A stretch of 64,000 nt of DNA from Bacillota bacterium. Lineage in GTDB: Bacteria; Bacillota; Sulfobacillia; JAJYWN01. The notes below the pieces were generated by a model that ran no database searches, had not been told where the DNA came from, and was given only the letters and a program-made list of their open reading frames with translations. The position numbers were made by a program, and so were the translations under genes. The stretch spans positions 19,344 through 83,343 of the forward strand of contig JAJYWN010000081.1 in the NCBI GenBank assembly GCA_021791495.1, in the 5' to 3' direction. Positions 26,533 to 36,092 of the stretch are shown in pieces; position 1 is the first letter of the stretch; the number at the start of each line of letters is the position of its first letter.

Positions 26533-27768
26533 GTGAGTGATGGGCAACGAGTGAACCAGGCTCTTCTTGAGAAGAGTCTGACCGGCGTTCGCGAATTCAC
26601 GGTCGACGGTGTCTTGCGCCGCTGGGAGGTCCTGGATGGCCCTCAGGGACCGCGGGTCCGCATCGACGGCAAGGACCTGATCATGCTGGCCTCCAACAAC
26701 TATCTGGACCTGATGTCCCGCCCCGAAGTGCACCAGGCGGCGATCGAGGCCATTAATCAGTACGGAGTGGGGATGGCAGCCGGCCGGACGCTCTGCGGGA
26801 CCAATGCTTTGCACGAGAAGCTCGAGGCGAAGCTGGCGGCCCTCTCCGGGACCGACGGCGCGCTGCTTTACCACTCGGCCTATTCGGCCAACATCGGGGC
26901 CATCTCGGCCCTGGCCGGGCAGGGGGACATGATTTTCAGCGACCAGCTCAATCACGCCAGCCTGATCGACGGCTGCCGGATGAGCCGGGCGGTCACCAGG
27001 ATCTACCCGCACGGCGACATGAAGGCCCTTGAATCCATGCTCCGGGAGGCCGACGCTGTTTCTCCCCCGGCCGCCGGCACCGCCACCGCTCGGGTCAGAC
27101 TGATCGTGACGGACGGCGTCTTCAGCTTCGACGGGGACCTGGCCCCTCTCCCCGACATCGTTGAACTGGCCCGCCGTTACTCGGCAGCGGTTCTGTGCGA
27201 CGACGCCCACTCCGCCGGAGTGATGGGACCGACCGGAGGCGGCACGCCCGAATACTTCGGACTGAAGGGTGAGGTCGACGTCATCACCGGCACCCTGGGG
27301 AAAGCCCTCGGGGGGACGGTCGGCGGCTACGTCGCCACCCAGCGCGACGTGGTGGACTATATGATCACCCACTCAAGGAGTTTCATCTTCACCAACGCTC
27401 TTCCACCGGCGGTGGTCGCCGCGAACATCGCCGTTCTCGACCTCCTGGCGGGAGATCCGTCCATTCTGGCGCGCCTGCACTCGAACGCCCGACTCCTCCG
27501 TGACCTTCTGGCGGGAGCCGGCTTCGAACTCCTCGGTTCGGGTACGCCCATCTGCCCGGTGCTCCTCCGCGATTCGGATCTGACGGTGAGGTTCGGCCGG
27601 CGGCTCTTCGATGAAGGTGTCTTCGCCCCCGGTTTCGGCTACCCCGTCGCCCCGCGGGGTCAGGCCCGGATCAGGACCATCATGAACGCCAACCTGACCA
27701 CAGAGGACATCCTCTTCGCGGCGGCGGCTTTCGTTAAGGTCGGGCGGGAAATGGGCGTCGTGAAGTGA
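26533..27768 (+). CDS. PLP-dependent alpha-oxoamine synthase (KBL/BioF family)
   Basis: Enzymes of this family join an amino acid to an acyl-CoA, or run the reverse as 2-amino-3-ketobutyrate CoA ligase. Landmarks are MLASNNYLDL, GTNALHEKLE, DQLNHASLIDG, the aspartate in CDDAHSAGVMG and the PLP lysine in TGTLGKALGG. The closest named enzyme appears to be glycine C-acetyltransferase (kbl), but no threonine dehydrogenase gene is adjacent, so the substrate stays open. I use GTG 26533, 7 nt after GGGAGG, rather than GTG 26527. The stop overlaps the next gene in a GTGA junction. Confidence 0.85.
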   Translation: MSDGQRVNQALLEKSLTGVREFTVDGVLRRWEVLDGPQGPRVRIDGKDLIMLASNNYLDLMSRPEVHQAAIEAINQYGVGMAAGRTLCGTNALHEKLEAKLAALSGTDGALLYHSAYSANIGAISALAGQGDMIFSDQLNHASLIDGCRMSRAVTRIYPHGDMKALESMLREADAVSPPAAGTATARVRLIVTDGVFSFDGDLAPLPDIVELARRYSAAVLCDDAHSAGVMGPTGGGTPEYFGLKGEVDVITGTLGKALGGTVGGYVATQRDVVDYMITHSRSFIFTNALPPAVVAANIAVLDLLAGDPSILARLHSNARLLRDLLAGAGFELLGSGTPICPVLLRDSDLTVRFGRRLFDEGVFAPGFGYPVAPRGQARIRTIMNANLTTEDILFAAAAFVKVGREMGVVK

Positions 27769-28817
27769 GCGGCGAATGGCGGCACTCCCTAGCCCTGGGC
27801 CTGGTCCACTACATGGCCTACCCAGAGCTGATGTCGGGGACCGGTCCCATCGTCGAGAAGCTGGCGGCGACCGCTCTGGACGCGACCCTCTCGGTCATCG
27901 AGGTCACCCACATGGATGACCGGAAAGTCAGGAATGAGGCGCGCATGGCCCTACAGGCCGCCGGGGTCCGGGTGGTTTTCGCCGGCACGGTACCGCTGGC
28001 CCATTCGGGTCTCGCCCTTTCCGCCACCGACCCGGCGGACCGCCGTCGCGCCGTGGACTTCGCCTGCTCTTTGGTGGACGAAGCGCGGGAAGTCGGAGCC
28101 GAGCTCTTCTACCTCATCAGCGGACCCGATCCCGGTCCGGCCAAACGGGCCCAGGCCTACCGGGCGCTGCATAGATCCATCCGTGACGTCTGTCGCTACG
28201 CCCGGCAGCACTCCGACCCCGGCCAGGACCCAGGCCAGGACTCAGGCCAGGACTCAGGCCACGACCCGGCGCTCATCGCGGCCGTGGCCCGTTCGCGGCC
28301 CCTGCGGCTGGCCTTGGAGCCGGCCGACCGGGACGTCGACCACCGCGAACTGACCGGCCCCTACGACGAAGTCATCCCCATCATCGAGGATGTCCGCCGG
28401 GACTTCCCGGAGTTCGGCCTGGTGGTCGACCAGTCTCACCTCTTACAGCTGGGAGAGGACCCTGCCAAGGTCATCCCGCGCTGTGCGCCTTTCACATGGG
28501 ATTACCATCTGGCCAACGTGATCCTCGATGATCCCGGCCACCCGCAGTATGGCGACAAGCACCCCGGCTTCGGCGTGCCGGGCAGCCGGGTGGGTCTCCG
28601 TGAACTGGCGAGCTACATCGGCCTAATCGTGAGAACCAACTCCGCTCTCGGGCTCGCCAGGCCCATCGTGGACTTGGAAGTCCGGACCGCCCCCGGAGAG
28701 GTGCCCGACCAGGTGGTAGCCGCCGCCAAACAGTCCTTCCTTGATGCCTGGGCGCTCCGCACCAGCTTGGCACACTCCGGCGACACGATACACTTTGGGA
28801 GTACGCCACACCCGTAG
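27765..28817 (+). CDS. Sugar-phosphate-isomerase-like TIM barrel protein
   Basis: This protein of about 350 aa resembles the xylose isomerase-like / AP endonuclease 2 barrel family. Possible metal ligands are Glu in LALEPADRD, Asp and His in GLVVDQSHLL, His in FTWDYHLAN and Glu in IVDLEVRT. These enzymes isomerise or epimerise small hydroxy-keto compounds; the substrate here is unknown. The GTG start is coupled to the KBL-like gene. A repeat insert (DPGQDPGQDSGQDSGHD, about 150-166) encoded by a 12-bp tandem repeat at 28214-28267 probably forms a flexible surface loop. Confidence 0.65.
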   Translation: MSGEWRHSLALGLVHYMAYPELMSGTGPIVEKLAATALDATLSVIEVTHMDDRKVRNEARMALQAAGVRVVFAGTVPLAHSGLALSATDPADRRRAVDFACSLVDEAREVGAELFYLISGPDPGPAKRAQAYRALHRSIRDVCRYARQHSDPGQDPGQDSGQDSGHDPALIAAVARSRPLRLALEPADRDVDHRELTGPYDEVIPIIEDVRRDFPEFGLVVDQSHLLQLGEDPAKVIPRCAPFTWDYHLANVILDDPGHPQYGDKHPGFGVPGSRVGLRELASYIGLIVRTNSALGLARPIVDLEVRTAPGEVPDQVVAAAKQSFLDAWALRTSLAHSGDTIHFGSTPHP

Positions 28818-28975
28818 CACAGAGGCAGCTTACGCCCGCAACTTGGCGCCCACACTTTGTCCTCGCCGGACAATTACTCGGACTCCTTTCGTCTTTGAAG
28901 ATCCGAGGTCTGGCGCCGGGCGTGTCCAATTCAGTGGGCACAGTTGTCCGCCTTCGAAGGAGACCTCTCGCGCCA

Positions 28976-30271
28976 TTGCCCAAGATTCCGTCGGAAAAGG
29001 AGATCAAGACTATCATCGCCGCGAAACGCGGCTCGATGGTGGAGTTTCTGCGCCTCGCCGTAACTCATTCGAACCCCTGCATGCCTGAAAACGAGGGCGG
29101 CGACGGCCCCAACGCCCAGGACCTTGTTGTCGCCAAACTGCGCCAATTGGGGCTGGAGCCTGAGGTCCGCCCTCTGGCCGGCGGCGACTCCGGCAGAGGT
29201 CCCAGCGTGGCCCCGGCCGCCGCCGGCACCGGCCTGGACTACACCGACCGGCGCAACGTCATTGCCGTATGGAAAGGCCGCGGGTCCGGCCGGTCCCTGA
29301 CCCTTAACTCCCACGCCGACATCGTCGGCCCGGCCGACCGTGCGGCCTGGAAGCACCCGCCCTTCTCCGCCCACTTTGAAGAAGGCGTCATTCTCGGACG
29401 CGGGTCGTGCGACGCCAAGGGTTCGCTGACCACCTACCTCTACGCCATCGAGTGCCTCAGGGAACTGGGCTTCGAACCTTCCGGCGATATAGTCTTCGAA
29501 TCGGTACCCGACGAGGAAGGGGGAGGGCTGGGGGCCGTGGACGGTGCCCAGCATTTCCCGACCGACGGCGTCCTCATCGGCGAACCCACCGACCTCGACG
29601 TCATGCCGGGCACCCGCGGAGCCTGCGGCCTCTACATCAGAGTCCGTGGCCGGGAAGCCCATTCCGGCGTAGCCTTCCTGGGCGTGAACGCCATACTGAA
29701 TGCCCAGAAGTACATTTCGGCCATCACCGATCTTCAGCGCCGGCTCGACCTGGAGCACCGCCACCCTCTCTGGGACACCTACCCGGTGGCTCACGTCTTC
29801 AACATCGCCACCATCAAGGGCGGCAAGTTCGGCGGTGTCGTCCCCGAACAATGCGATATCGGCGTGACCTGCGGGTGCATCGGCGGCGAGACGACCGCCG
29901 ACCTCCGGGCTTGGGTGCAAGCCGCTCTGGACGATGTCACCCAGCAAGACTCCTGGCTGAGGGACCACCCGCCCGAGATAACCTGGACGCGGCCATCCTT
30001 CGAGCCCAGCGCCTGCCCGCCCGACCACCCGCTGGTCCAGTTGCTGGCCAGGGCGGTTGAGGAAGCCTCGGGCCGGGCTCCGTCGGTGCGGGCCATGACG
30101 GCCGGCACCGATCTGCGTGCCTTTGCCGAGCGCGGCATCGCCGGAGCGAATTTCGGCCCGGGCCGTCTGGACCAGGGGCACGCCGCCAATGAGCGCATCG
30201 CCGTCGCCGACATGGAGAGAGCCTTGGCGGCCTTGCTCCGTTTCATTCCGCGGTGGACCAATACGGGATAG
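28976..30271 (+). CDS. M20 family metallopeptidase (ArgE/DapE type)
   Basis: A two-zinc amidohydrolase that should cleave an N-acyl amino acid or dipeptide. The ligand motifs are all present: SHADIVGP, GRGSCDAKGS, PDEEGGG with the catalytic Glu, GEPTD and the late His in DQGHAANER. The small dimerisation domain begins near VRGREAHSG. I use TTG 28976 (MPKIPSEKEIK), because the open frame to 28895 reads as non-protein; GAAGGAG lies 13 nt upstream, so the start is uncertain. A paralogue lies at 39025-40431. Confidence 0.85.
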   Translation: MPKIPSEKEIKTIIAAKRGSMVEFLRLAVTHSNPCMPENEGGDGPNAQDLVVAKLRQLGLEPEVRPLAGGDSGRGPSVAPAAAGTGLDYTDRRNVIAVWKGRGSGRSLTLNSHADIVGPADRAAWKHPPFSAHFEEGVILGRGSCDAKGSLTTYLYAIECLRELGFEPSGDIVFESVPDEEGGGLGAVDGAQHFPTDGVLIGEPTDLDVMPGTRGACGLYIRVRGREAHSGVAFLGVNAILNAQKYISAITDLQRRLDLEHRHPLWDTYPVAHVFNIATIKGGKFGGVVPEQCDIGVTCGCIGGETTADLRAWVQAALDDVTQQDSWLRDHPPEITWTRPSFEPSACPPDHPLVQLLARAVEEASGRAPSVRAMTAGTDLRAFAERGIAGANFGPGRLDQGHAANERIAVADMERALAALLRFIPRWTNTG

Positions 30272-30455
30272 TCGGACCAAAAGCTACCACGACAGCAAGT
30301 GGAGGATTATGTTAACAGGACGACTAAAGCCCACACAGAGAAGGGGGTGTCGAGCAGCGAATTGACGGTGCGAGCCAATGCCGCTCTTTCGTTGACCTTG
30401 CGTGTTTGAAACCCGATCCTCGCCCGAACGGCGAGGGGAAAAGGGAGGGCAAATC

Positions 30456-32009
30456 ATGAAGCGCTGGAAAGTAGCGATCTCAGCTATTACGATTCTTGTC
30501 ATAGTGCTTACATTGGCCCTGACCGGGTGCTCCAAGGCACCTCAGGTCTCACGGGAATTGAAGGTCCGGTTGCCTGAGTTCGGGACCGGCTACGACCCCG
30601 CCCAGCTGGGTATCCTCATCGACTTCCCCGTGGCCAACAACATCTTCAACGCCTTGCTGAAGTTCAAGGCCGGGACGACCGAACTCGTGCCGGACCTGGC
30701 CACCGCCATGCCCACGGTTTCCGACGACCACCTAACCTACACCTTCAAGCTCCGCCAGGGGGTCAAGTGGCAGAAGGGTTACGGCGAACTGACCTCCGAC
30801 GACGTCAAGTTCACCTTCGAGCGGATCAAGGACCCGGCCACCAAGGCCCGTAACGCCAGCCAGTACGCGGTCATCAAGTCCATCGACACGCCGGACAAGT
30901 ATACCGTGGTCTTCCATCTGACCAAGCCCGACCCCACCTTCCTCACGAAGGTAGCCAACCTGCGCCAGGGCTTCATCGTCTCCAAGGCCGCCGTCCAGAA
31001 GCTGGGTGCGGACTACAACCGCAACCCCGTCGGCACCGGCCCCTTCCAAATGGACCATTGGACCGATAAGACCGAAGTCGTCCTGACCGCGAATAAGGAT
31101 TACTTCGAAGGCGCTCCATGGCTCCAGAAGATCACCTACCTGCCCATCGCCGACGACTCCGTGGCCGCCATGTCTCTGCAGAAGGGCGAGACCGACGTCT
31201 TCATTTACGTCGCCTCCCCCGACACGCTGACCAAGCTAAAGAGCGACCCCAACGTCAAGATCAGCGTCCTGCCCAGCCCGGGCGGCGACCTTCTAGCGTT
31301 CAACGTCAAGCAGAAGCCCTTCAACGACATCAAAGTTCGCCAAGCCATCGCCTACGCCATCAATATCGACGAGTTCCTCTCCAAGGTCATCGGACCCCTG
31401 GGCGTTAAGGGCTATGGGCCCCTGGGCGAAGGTATGATGGGCTTCACCAAGGATGTCAAACAGTATCCCTATGACCCCGAAAAGGCCAAGCAGCTCTTAA
31501 AGGACGCCGGATACGCTAACGGGCTCTCTTTCGAAATCACCCTACCGTCCGCCGACGCCTTCACCATTCCCTACACCGCCATCCAGGGGTACCTTAAGGC
31601 CGTCGGCATCGACATGAAGATGAACCTGGTCGACTCCGGTGCTTGGGTGGCGGCCATGGGTTCCGGGAAGTTGCTGGCCAGCGACTTGGGCTATGGTGCC
31701 CGGCCCGACCCCGAGGTCCTGCTGCGGCAGTTCTATCACTCCAGCGCGTTCCCGCCCGGATCGAACTTCATGTACTATGACGGCGCCGATGCCCTGATCG
31801 ACCAGGGCGCCAACGAGTTCGACCAGTCCAAACGGGCTGACATCTACAAGAAAGTCCAGCAGAAAGTAATGGAAGATCTGCCGGTCATCCCGCTCTACTT
31901 CGCGGCGGAGACCGACGCCTACCGGAGCGACATTCAAGGCTTCCAGGCAGGTATCTTCTTCGACTACAACTTCTACAACGTCAAGCGCGTTCCGCCCACC
32001 AAGAAGTAA
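30456..32009 (+). CDS. Peptide-type ABC transporter substrate-binding lipoprotein
   Basis: An SBP_bac_5 (DppA/OppA-like) solute-binding lipoprotein with lipobox LTGC after a 22-residue signal. The body has the usual YTFKLRQGVKWQKG and TSDDVKFTFERIKDP, followed by a C-terminal lobe rich in Tyr, ending VKRVPPTKK. ATG 30456 is preceded by GGGAGGGC; an in-frame ATG or GTG upstream is ruled out by the signal peptide. It probably binds a peptide, opine or related amide and delivers it to the permeases at 32151-34020. Two hairpins separate it from those genes. Confidence 0.92.
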   Translation: MKRWKVAISAITILVIVLTLALTGCSKAPQVSRELKVRLPEFGTGYDPAQLGILIDFPVANNIFNALLKFKAGTTELVPDLATAMPTVSDDHLTYTFKLRQGVKWQKGYGELTSDDVKFTFERIKDPATKARNASQYAVIKSIDTPDKYTVVFHLTKPDPTFLTKVANLRQGFIVSKAAVQKLGADYNRNPVGTGPFQMDHWTDKTEVVLTANKDYFEGAPWLQKITYLPIADDSVAAMSLQKGETDVFIYVASPDTLTKLKSDPNVKISVLPSPGGDLLAFNVKQKPFNDIKVRQAIAYAINIDEFLSKVIGPLGVKGYGPLGEGMMGFTKDVKQYPYDPEKAKQLLKDAGYANGLSFEITLPSADAFTIPYTAIQGYLKAVGIDMKMNLVDSGAWVAAMGSGKLLASDLGYGARPDPEVLLRQFYHSSAFPPGSNFMYYDGADALIDQGANEFDQSKRADIYKKVQQKVMEDLPVIPLYFAAETDAYRSDIQGFQAGIFFDYNFYNVKRVPPTKK

Positions 32010-32049
32010 AACCGCGGGACCAGCAGAAAACACCGTAGTGCACGAAGTC

Positions 32050-32118
32050 GGTCTGTCGGGGGCGGCCCGGAGTCGCCCCTGACAGACCCCGATGCGATTT
32101 ACGCATTCGGGGCGTTTT
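32050..32118 (+). terminator. Tandem hairpins between binding protein and permease genes
   Basis: The first hairpin, 32050-32088, has a 15-bp stem (GGTCTGTCGGGGGCG pairing CGCCCCTGACAGACC, one G-T pair). The second, 32087-32112, pairs CCCCGATGCG with CGCATTCGGGG and is followed by CGTTTT, so it looks like an intrinsic terminator. Their place inside the operon suggests a partial terminator that lets the binding protein be made in excess over the permeases. Confidence 0.7.
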
Positions 32119-32150
32119 CACCGTGAACTCCGCCCAGAAGGGGTCTACTG

Positions 32151-33092
32151 ATGTTCAGGTATGCGGTCAGAAAACTGCTCTTGGCCATACCGACCATTCT
32201 CGGTATCCTGACGCTGGTCTTCATCCTCCTGAGGGTGGTGCCGGGCGACCCCGTCCGCCTCATGATGGGCGATGTGGCCATGCCGGCCGATGTCGCCGCT
32301 CTCAGGCACCAATTCGGCCTGGACCGGCCCCTTTGGGTGCAATACGTGGACTACCTCACCCACGCCGTCCGCGGCGACTTCGGCCTGGCGCTGAAATCCG
32401 GGTTACCGGTCATCGGCGAGATACTAAGGGTCTTCCCGCACACAGTGTTGCTGGCGGTAGTCGGGCTATTGATCACCGTGGCCTTGGGCTTGCCAGTGGG
32501 AGTCCTCTCCGCCGTGCGGGCCGGGTCGTTCTGGGATTACGGGTCGATGGCCGTCTCGCTGTTGGGCTTGTCGTTGCCCACCTTCTGGCTGGCCATCCTG
32601 ATGATCCTGCTGTTCTCGGTGAAACTGTCCTGGCTGCCGATCACCGGAGCCGGGAACTTCTCTCAACCGGGTGATCTCTTGGTCCGTCTGATCTTACCGG
32701 CGTTGACACTCGGCATCTCCACGGCTGCCTTTGCCGCTCGGATGACCCGCTCGTGCATGCTCGAAGTCTTAGCTCAGGACTACGTACGCACTGCCCGGGC
32801 TAAGGGAGTGCCCCAGCGGTCGGTCATCTACCGCCACGCCTTGAAGAACGCGGCCATCCCCATCGTCACCACCATGGGCATTCTGCTCAGCCGGCTATTG
32901 GGCGGGGCAGTGGTTATCGAGATGGTTTTCTCCCGGCCCGGCATCGGACAGCTCATTGTCTCCGGCATCTTGGCCCGCGACTACCCGCTGGTCCAGGGGA
33001 CGGTCTCTTTCTTCGCCTTCACTCTGATCGCGGTGAACCTGGGGGTGGACTTGGTCTATGGGTATCTCGACCCGACCATCAGGTTCGACTGA
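32151..33092 (+). CDS. dppB: Peptide ABC transporter permease, DppB type
   Basis: A six-helix inner-membrane permease. It starts MFRYAVRKLLLAIPTILGI and shows VVPGDPVRLMMG, the EAA-like loop YVRTARAKGVPQRSVIYRHALKNAAIP and the C-terminal VVIEMVFSRPGIGQL, all usual for DppB/OppB. It should pair with the DppC-like protein encoded next. No ATPase genes (DppD/DppF) are nearby, so the pair must borrow ATPases from another locus or none were retained. AAGGGG lies upstream of the ATG. Confidence 0.92.
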   Translation: MFRYAVRKLLLAIPTILGILTLVFILLRVVPGDPVRLMMGDVAMPADVAALRHQFGLDRPLWVQYVDYLTHAVRGDFGLALKSGLPVIGEILRVFPHTVLLAVVGLLITVALGLPVGVLSAVRAGSFWDYGSMAVSLLGLSLPTFWLAILMILLFSVKLSWLPITGAGNFSQPGDLLVRLILPALTLGISTAAFAARMTRSCMLEVLAQDYVRTARAKGVPQRSVIYRHALKNAAIPIVTTMGILLSRLLGGAVVIEMVFSRPGIGQLIVSGILARDYPLVQGTVSFFAFTLIAVNLGVDLVYGYLDPTIRFD

Positions 33093-34020
33093 ACCGGCGC
33101 GGGCCCAGACCCATGGGCCGGCCCAGCCGCAGGCTCAGCCGCGAGTCCAGGCGCAGGCCCCGGTACGGCGCCCCCGGTGGAAGCCGCCCCGGACCCTCCG
33201 GGCGCTTCTGCGGAACCCAGGGGCTCTCCTGGCATTGTTGGTCATGGTCTTCCTGGCCTTCGTGCTGGTTTCGCCCGGCAGCCTGACCTCCTTTGACCCG
33301 ACCCTGATGTCCCTGCCCGAAAAATACGCGCCCCCCAGCCGAATACACATCTTTGGCGCGGACCAGTTGGGCCGCGACGTCTTTGCCCGGGTAGTCTACG
33401 GCACCCGCATTTCCCTGGGGATCGGTTTTGGTTCGACCATCCTGTCGCTCATCGCCGGCTCCTTCATCGGGATAGTCGCCGGCTACTACGGTGGTTGGTT
33501 CGACAAGACCCTGATGACCCTGATGGACATGCTGATGGCTTTCCCGTCCATCCTGCTGGCCCTGGTCATGGTGGCCTCCCTGGGGACCGGCGCCATCAAC
33601 ACCATCATCGCCCTGGCCGTGGCCATGACACCGAATTTCGCTCGCCAGGCGCGGGCCTCGGTCCTTTCCGTCAGGGAGAAGCAGTATATCCAGGCGGCCC
33701 ACTCCGTCGGGCTGGCGTCCTGGTACATTATGTTGAGGCACATCCTGCCGAACATCCTGGCGCCCCTCCTTATCACCGCCAGCCTGTCCATCGGCGTGGC
33801 CATCCTCAGTGAGGCCAGCCTGAGTTACCTCGGGTTGGGGGTGCCGCCGCCAGCTCCGTCCTGGGGGACTATTGTGAACGAGGGCAAGAACGCCATCGGC
33901 CTGGCTCCATGGGTCGCCACCGCCGGAGGCGGGGCGGTGACCGTTGCCGTCCTGGCGGTCAACCTCCTCGGTGACTTCCTGCGCGACGCCTATGACCCGC
34001 GGCTCAGGGGCCTAAGATAA
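33058..34020 (+). CDS. dppC: Peptide ABC transporter permease, DppC type
   Basis: The second permease of the peptide-type transporter. It has IFGADQLGRDVFARVVYGTRISL, the cytosolic EAA loop YIQAAHSVGLASWYIMLRHILPNIL and EASLSYLGLGVPPPAPSWG, all typical of DppC/OppC. A Pro/Gln/Ala-rich cytosolic leader of about 40 residues precedes the first helix. The start lies 35 nt inside dppB. As with dppB, no partner ATPase gene follows; the next gene encodes an amidohydrolase. Confidence 0.92.
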   Translation: MGISTRPSGSTEPARAQTHGPAQPQAQPRVQAQAPVRRPRWKPPRTLRALLRNPGALLALLVMVFLAFVLVSPGSLTSFDPTLMSLPEKYAPPSRIHIFGADQLGRDVFARVVYGTRISLGIGFGSTILSLIAGSFIGIVAGYYGGWFDKTLMTLMDMLMAFPSILLALVMVASLGTGAINTIIALAVAMTPNFARQARASVLSVREKQYIQAAHSVGLASWYIMLRHILPNILAPLLITASLSIGVAILSEASLSYLGLGVPPPAPSWGTIVNEGKNAIGLAPWVATAGGGAVTVAVLAVNLLGDFLRDAYDPRLRGLR

Positions 34021-34056
34021 GACCAATCTTCACAGACTTCCCGGAGGTGTAACGAA

Positions 34057-34884
34057 ATGAGCGGAAAAGAGCGCCGGTACTGGCTGCACGAGATGACCCG
34101 GCCGGCTTTCGAGGAGTACCTGAGAAGCGAACCGAAACCCGTGGCTTTGATCCCGCTGGGTTCGATCGAGCAGCACGGTCCGCACCTCCCCCTGGGCACC
34201 GACATTCTCGGCGCCCTGCACGTCACCGAATTGACGGCGAAGAAGGGTAACGCCGTCGGGGTGTTCTGCACTCTGCCGGCCTACTCGCCACACCACATGG
34301 GCTTCAAGGGGACTATTACTCTTCGCCCCGAGACCCTCATCGCCTACCTGACCGACGTCATCGGTAGCCTGGCCCATCACGGAATCAAGCGGATCATGAT
34401 CCTGAACTCGCACGGCGGAAACGAGGAGATCGTCGCGACCGTCGCCAAGACCGTGGGCCGGGAATTCGGTGTCAAGATAGCCAAACCCCGCTCCCGCACT
34501 TTCACCATCACCCCGGAGTTGGTCGCCACCCTCGACATTCACTCAGGCGAAATGGAAACCGGCGACATGCTGGCGGTTGCCCCCCATCTCGTCGAGATGG
34601 AGCGGGTCAAGGACCACCGGCCTACCGAGAACTTGCCGCCCGACGTGATGGCCCTCCTCGATGCCAAGCGGCCCGATGCCTTCCTGGCTCAGCAAGTGGC
34701 CATGCTGCACATCGGCGATACCCATACGCACACCTCATCCGGGGTGTACGGTTTCAAGCGGCCTCAGGACGGCAGCGCCGAGGCGGGGCACCAGTTCAAC
34801 GAAGACCTGTCCGACGAATACGCTGAGTTCATTCGCATCTGGCGGACCGTGGACATTCCCGGCGAAGGAGGCGCCGCCAGATGA
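34057..34884 (+). CDS. Creatininase-family amidohydrolase
   Basis: Members open cyclic amides such as creatinine, or act in related steps (for example MftE, FAPy deformylase). The metal-site motifs are present: GSIEQHGPHLPLGTD, NSHGGNEE and DIHSGEMETGD. The length of 275 aa is usual. GGAGGTG lies before the ATG at 34057. It follows the transporter on the same strand and overlaps the M24 gene by 4 nt, so it probably hydrolyses part of the imported compound; the exact substrate is not shown. Confidence 0.85.
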   Translation: MSGKERRYWLHEMTRPAFEEYLRSEPKPVALIPLGSIEQHGPHLPLGTDILGALHVTELTAKKGNAVGVFCTLPAYSPHHMGFKGTITLRPETLIAYLTDVIGSLAHHGIKRIMILNSHGGNEEIVATVAKTVGREFGVKIAKPRSRTFTITPELVATLDIHSGEMETGDMLAVAPHLVEMERVKDHRPTENLPPDVMALLDAKRPDAFLAQQVAMLHIGDTHTHTSSGVYGFKRPQDGSAEAGHQFNEDLSDEYAEFIRIWRTVDIPGEGGAAR

Positions 34885-36092
34885 GTCTGGTGAAAGCGAG
34901 CGTCCCGTGGGATTGGGGGACGCGCCAGAAACACATGGTGCTTCATTTTCCAGTTTCCGAATACCGGGACCGGATCGCCAAGGTTCGGCGGGAGATGGAG
35001 GAGCGCGGTCTCACGCACCTGATCGCGTATTCCAACTTCGCCGACCCGGCCGACGTGCGGTGGTTGTCTGGTTTCAATACCAGCCACGGGGACTCGTTCG
35101 TGGTCATCGCTCCCGACCGCGAACCGGCCCTGGTGACCAACTGGATCATGCACGACGAACCGATGCACTCGGAGATATGGACCTCCTGGATGGAGGACAC
35201 GCGGGCCTGCCCGCCCTTCAGCAATAGCCTCATCGATGAGGTGGCGGCGGCGGCCAAGGCCGATGGCGACCCACGGCCCGGCCGGATCGGGCTCTCGGGG
35301 CAACGGGTGATGCCGGCCCGCATCCTCACCCCTCTGTTGCAGGCTTGCGGCCTGGAGAGCTTCGCCAATGGCGATGCGGTCACCGCGGCGGCCCGGCGCA
35401 TCAAATCCCCCCTCGAAATCGAAATGGTGCGCCGGGCCAGCCGGGCCGCAGGGGCGGGCATTGGGGCAGCCTTGGCCGCCCTCGAACCGGGCGTGACGGA
35501 GCAGGCGGCGACGTCCATCGCCCACGGCACGATGTTCGCGGCGGGCGCTGAGCAGCTGGCCTTCGAGTCCTCTTTCTCCAGCGGAGGCGCCAGGGCCGGG
35601 ATGAAGCACTGCACACCGTCGTGGAAGCCTTTCGAGGCCGGTGACGCGGTCTTCATCGACATGGGAGCCATCGTCCACGGCTACTACAGTGACGTCAGCC
35701 GGTGCGCGGCTGTGGGCGAGCCGTCGCCCGAGTTGAGACGCCTTCTGGCGGCCGGGGAGGTCCTTTTCGAGGAGCTGGTCAAGCTGGCCAAGCCCGGCCG
35801 GTCCTTCGCCGACCTGCATGAGGACGCCATTCGGATCGCCCGGGACCTGGGTTACGAGAAGTACTACATGCCCGGTGGGTTTGGCCACGGGGTGGGGTGC
35901 ATGCTGTTCGAACGGCCCAGCCTCCGGTACCGGGAGACCACCGATATCTTGGAGGTCGGGATGACCTTCGCCTTCGAGCCCATGTTCGTTCAGTACGGCG
36001 TGGGGACCGCCGTAGTGGAAGACACCATGCTGGTGACGGAGAAGGGCATCGAGCCGTTGTCGGGGCTACCGACTAAGGTCTATGCCGGCTAA
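34881..36092 (+). CDS. M24 metallopeptidase (creatinase/prolidase fold)
   Basis: A 403-aa paralogue of the protein at 25292-26511, with intact ligands: Asp in FIDMGAIVHGYYSDVSR (two), His in GGFGHGVGC, Glu in FAFEPMFV and Glu in VVEDTMLV. The N-terminal creatinase-type domain includes WLSGFNTSHGDSF. Such enzymes cleave Xaa-Pro bonds or creatine-like compounds. The start has AAGGAGG 7 nt upstream and overlaps the creatininase-family gene. The pairing of a creatininase-family and a creatinase-fold enzyme recalls creatinine breakdown, but both families are wide and that link is only a suggestion. Confidence 0.88.
   Translation: MSLVKASVPWDWGTRQKHMVLHFPVSEYRDRIAKVRREMEERGLTHLIAYSNFADPADVRWLSGFNTSHGDSFVVIAPDREPALVTNWIMHDEPMHSEIWTSWMEDTRACPPFSNSLIDEVAAAAKADGDPRPGRIGLSGQRVMPARILTPLLQACGLESFANGDAVTAAARRIKSPLEIEMVRRASRAAGAGIGAALAALEPGVTEQAATSIAHGTMFAAGAEQLAFESSFSSGGARAGMKHCTPSWKPFEAGDAVFIDMGAIVHGYYSDVSRCAAVGEPSPELRRLLAAGEVLFEELVKLAKPGRSFADLHEDAIRIARDLGYEKYYMPGGFGHGVGCMLFERPSLRYRETTDILEVGMTFAFEPMFVQYGVGTAVVEDTMLVTEKGIEPLSGLPTKVYAG

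Noticed and set aside
28931..30280. 449-aa minus-strand frame
   Set aside because: Antisense to the M20 peptidase with all zinc motifs; no family sequence in the minus frame.
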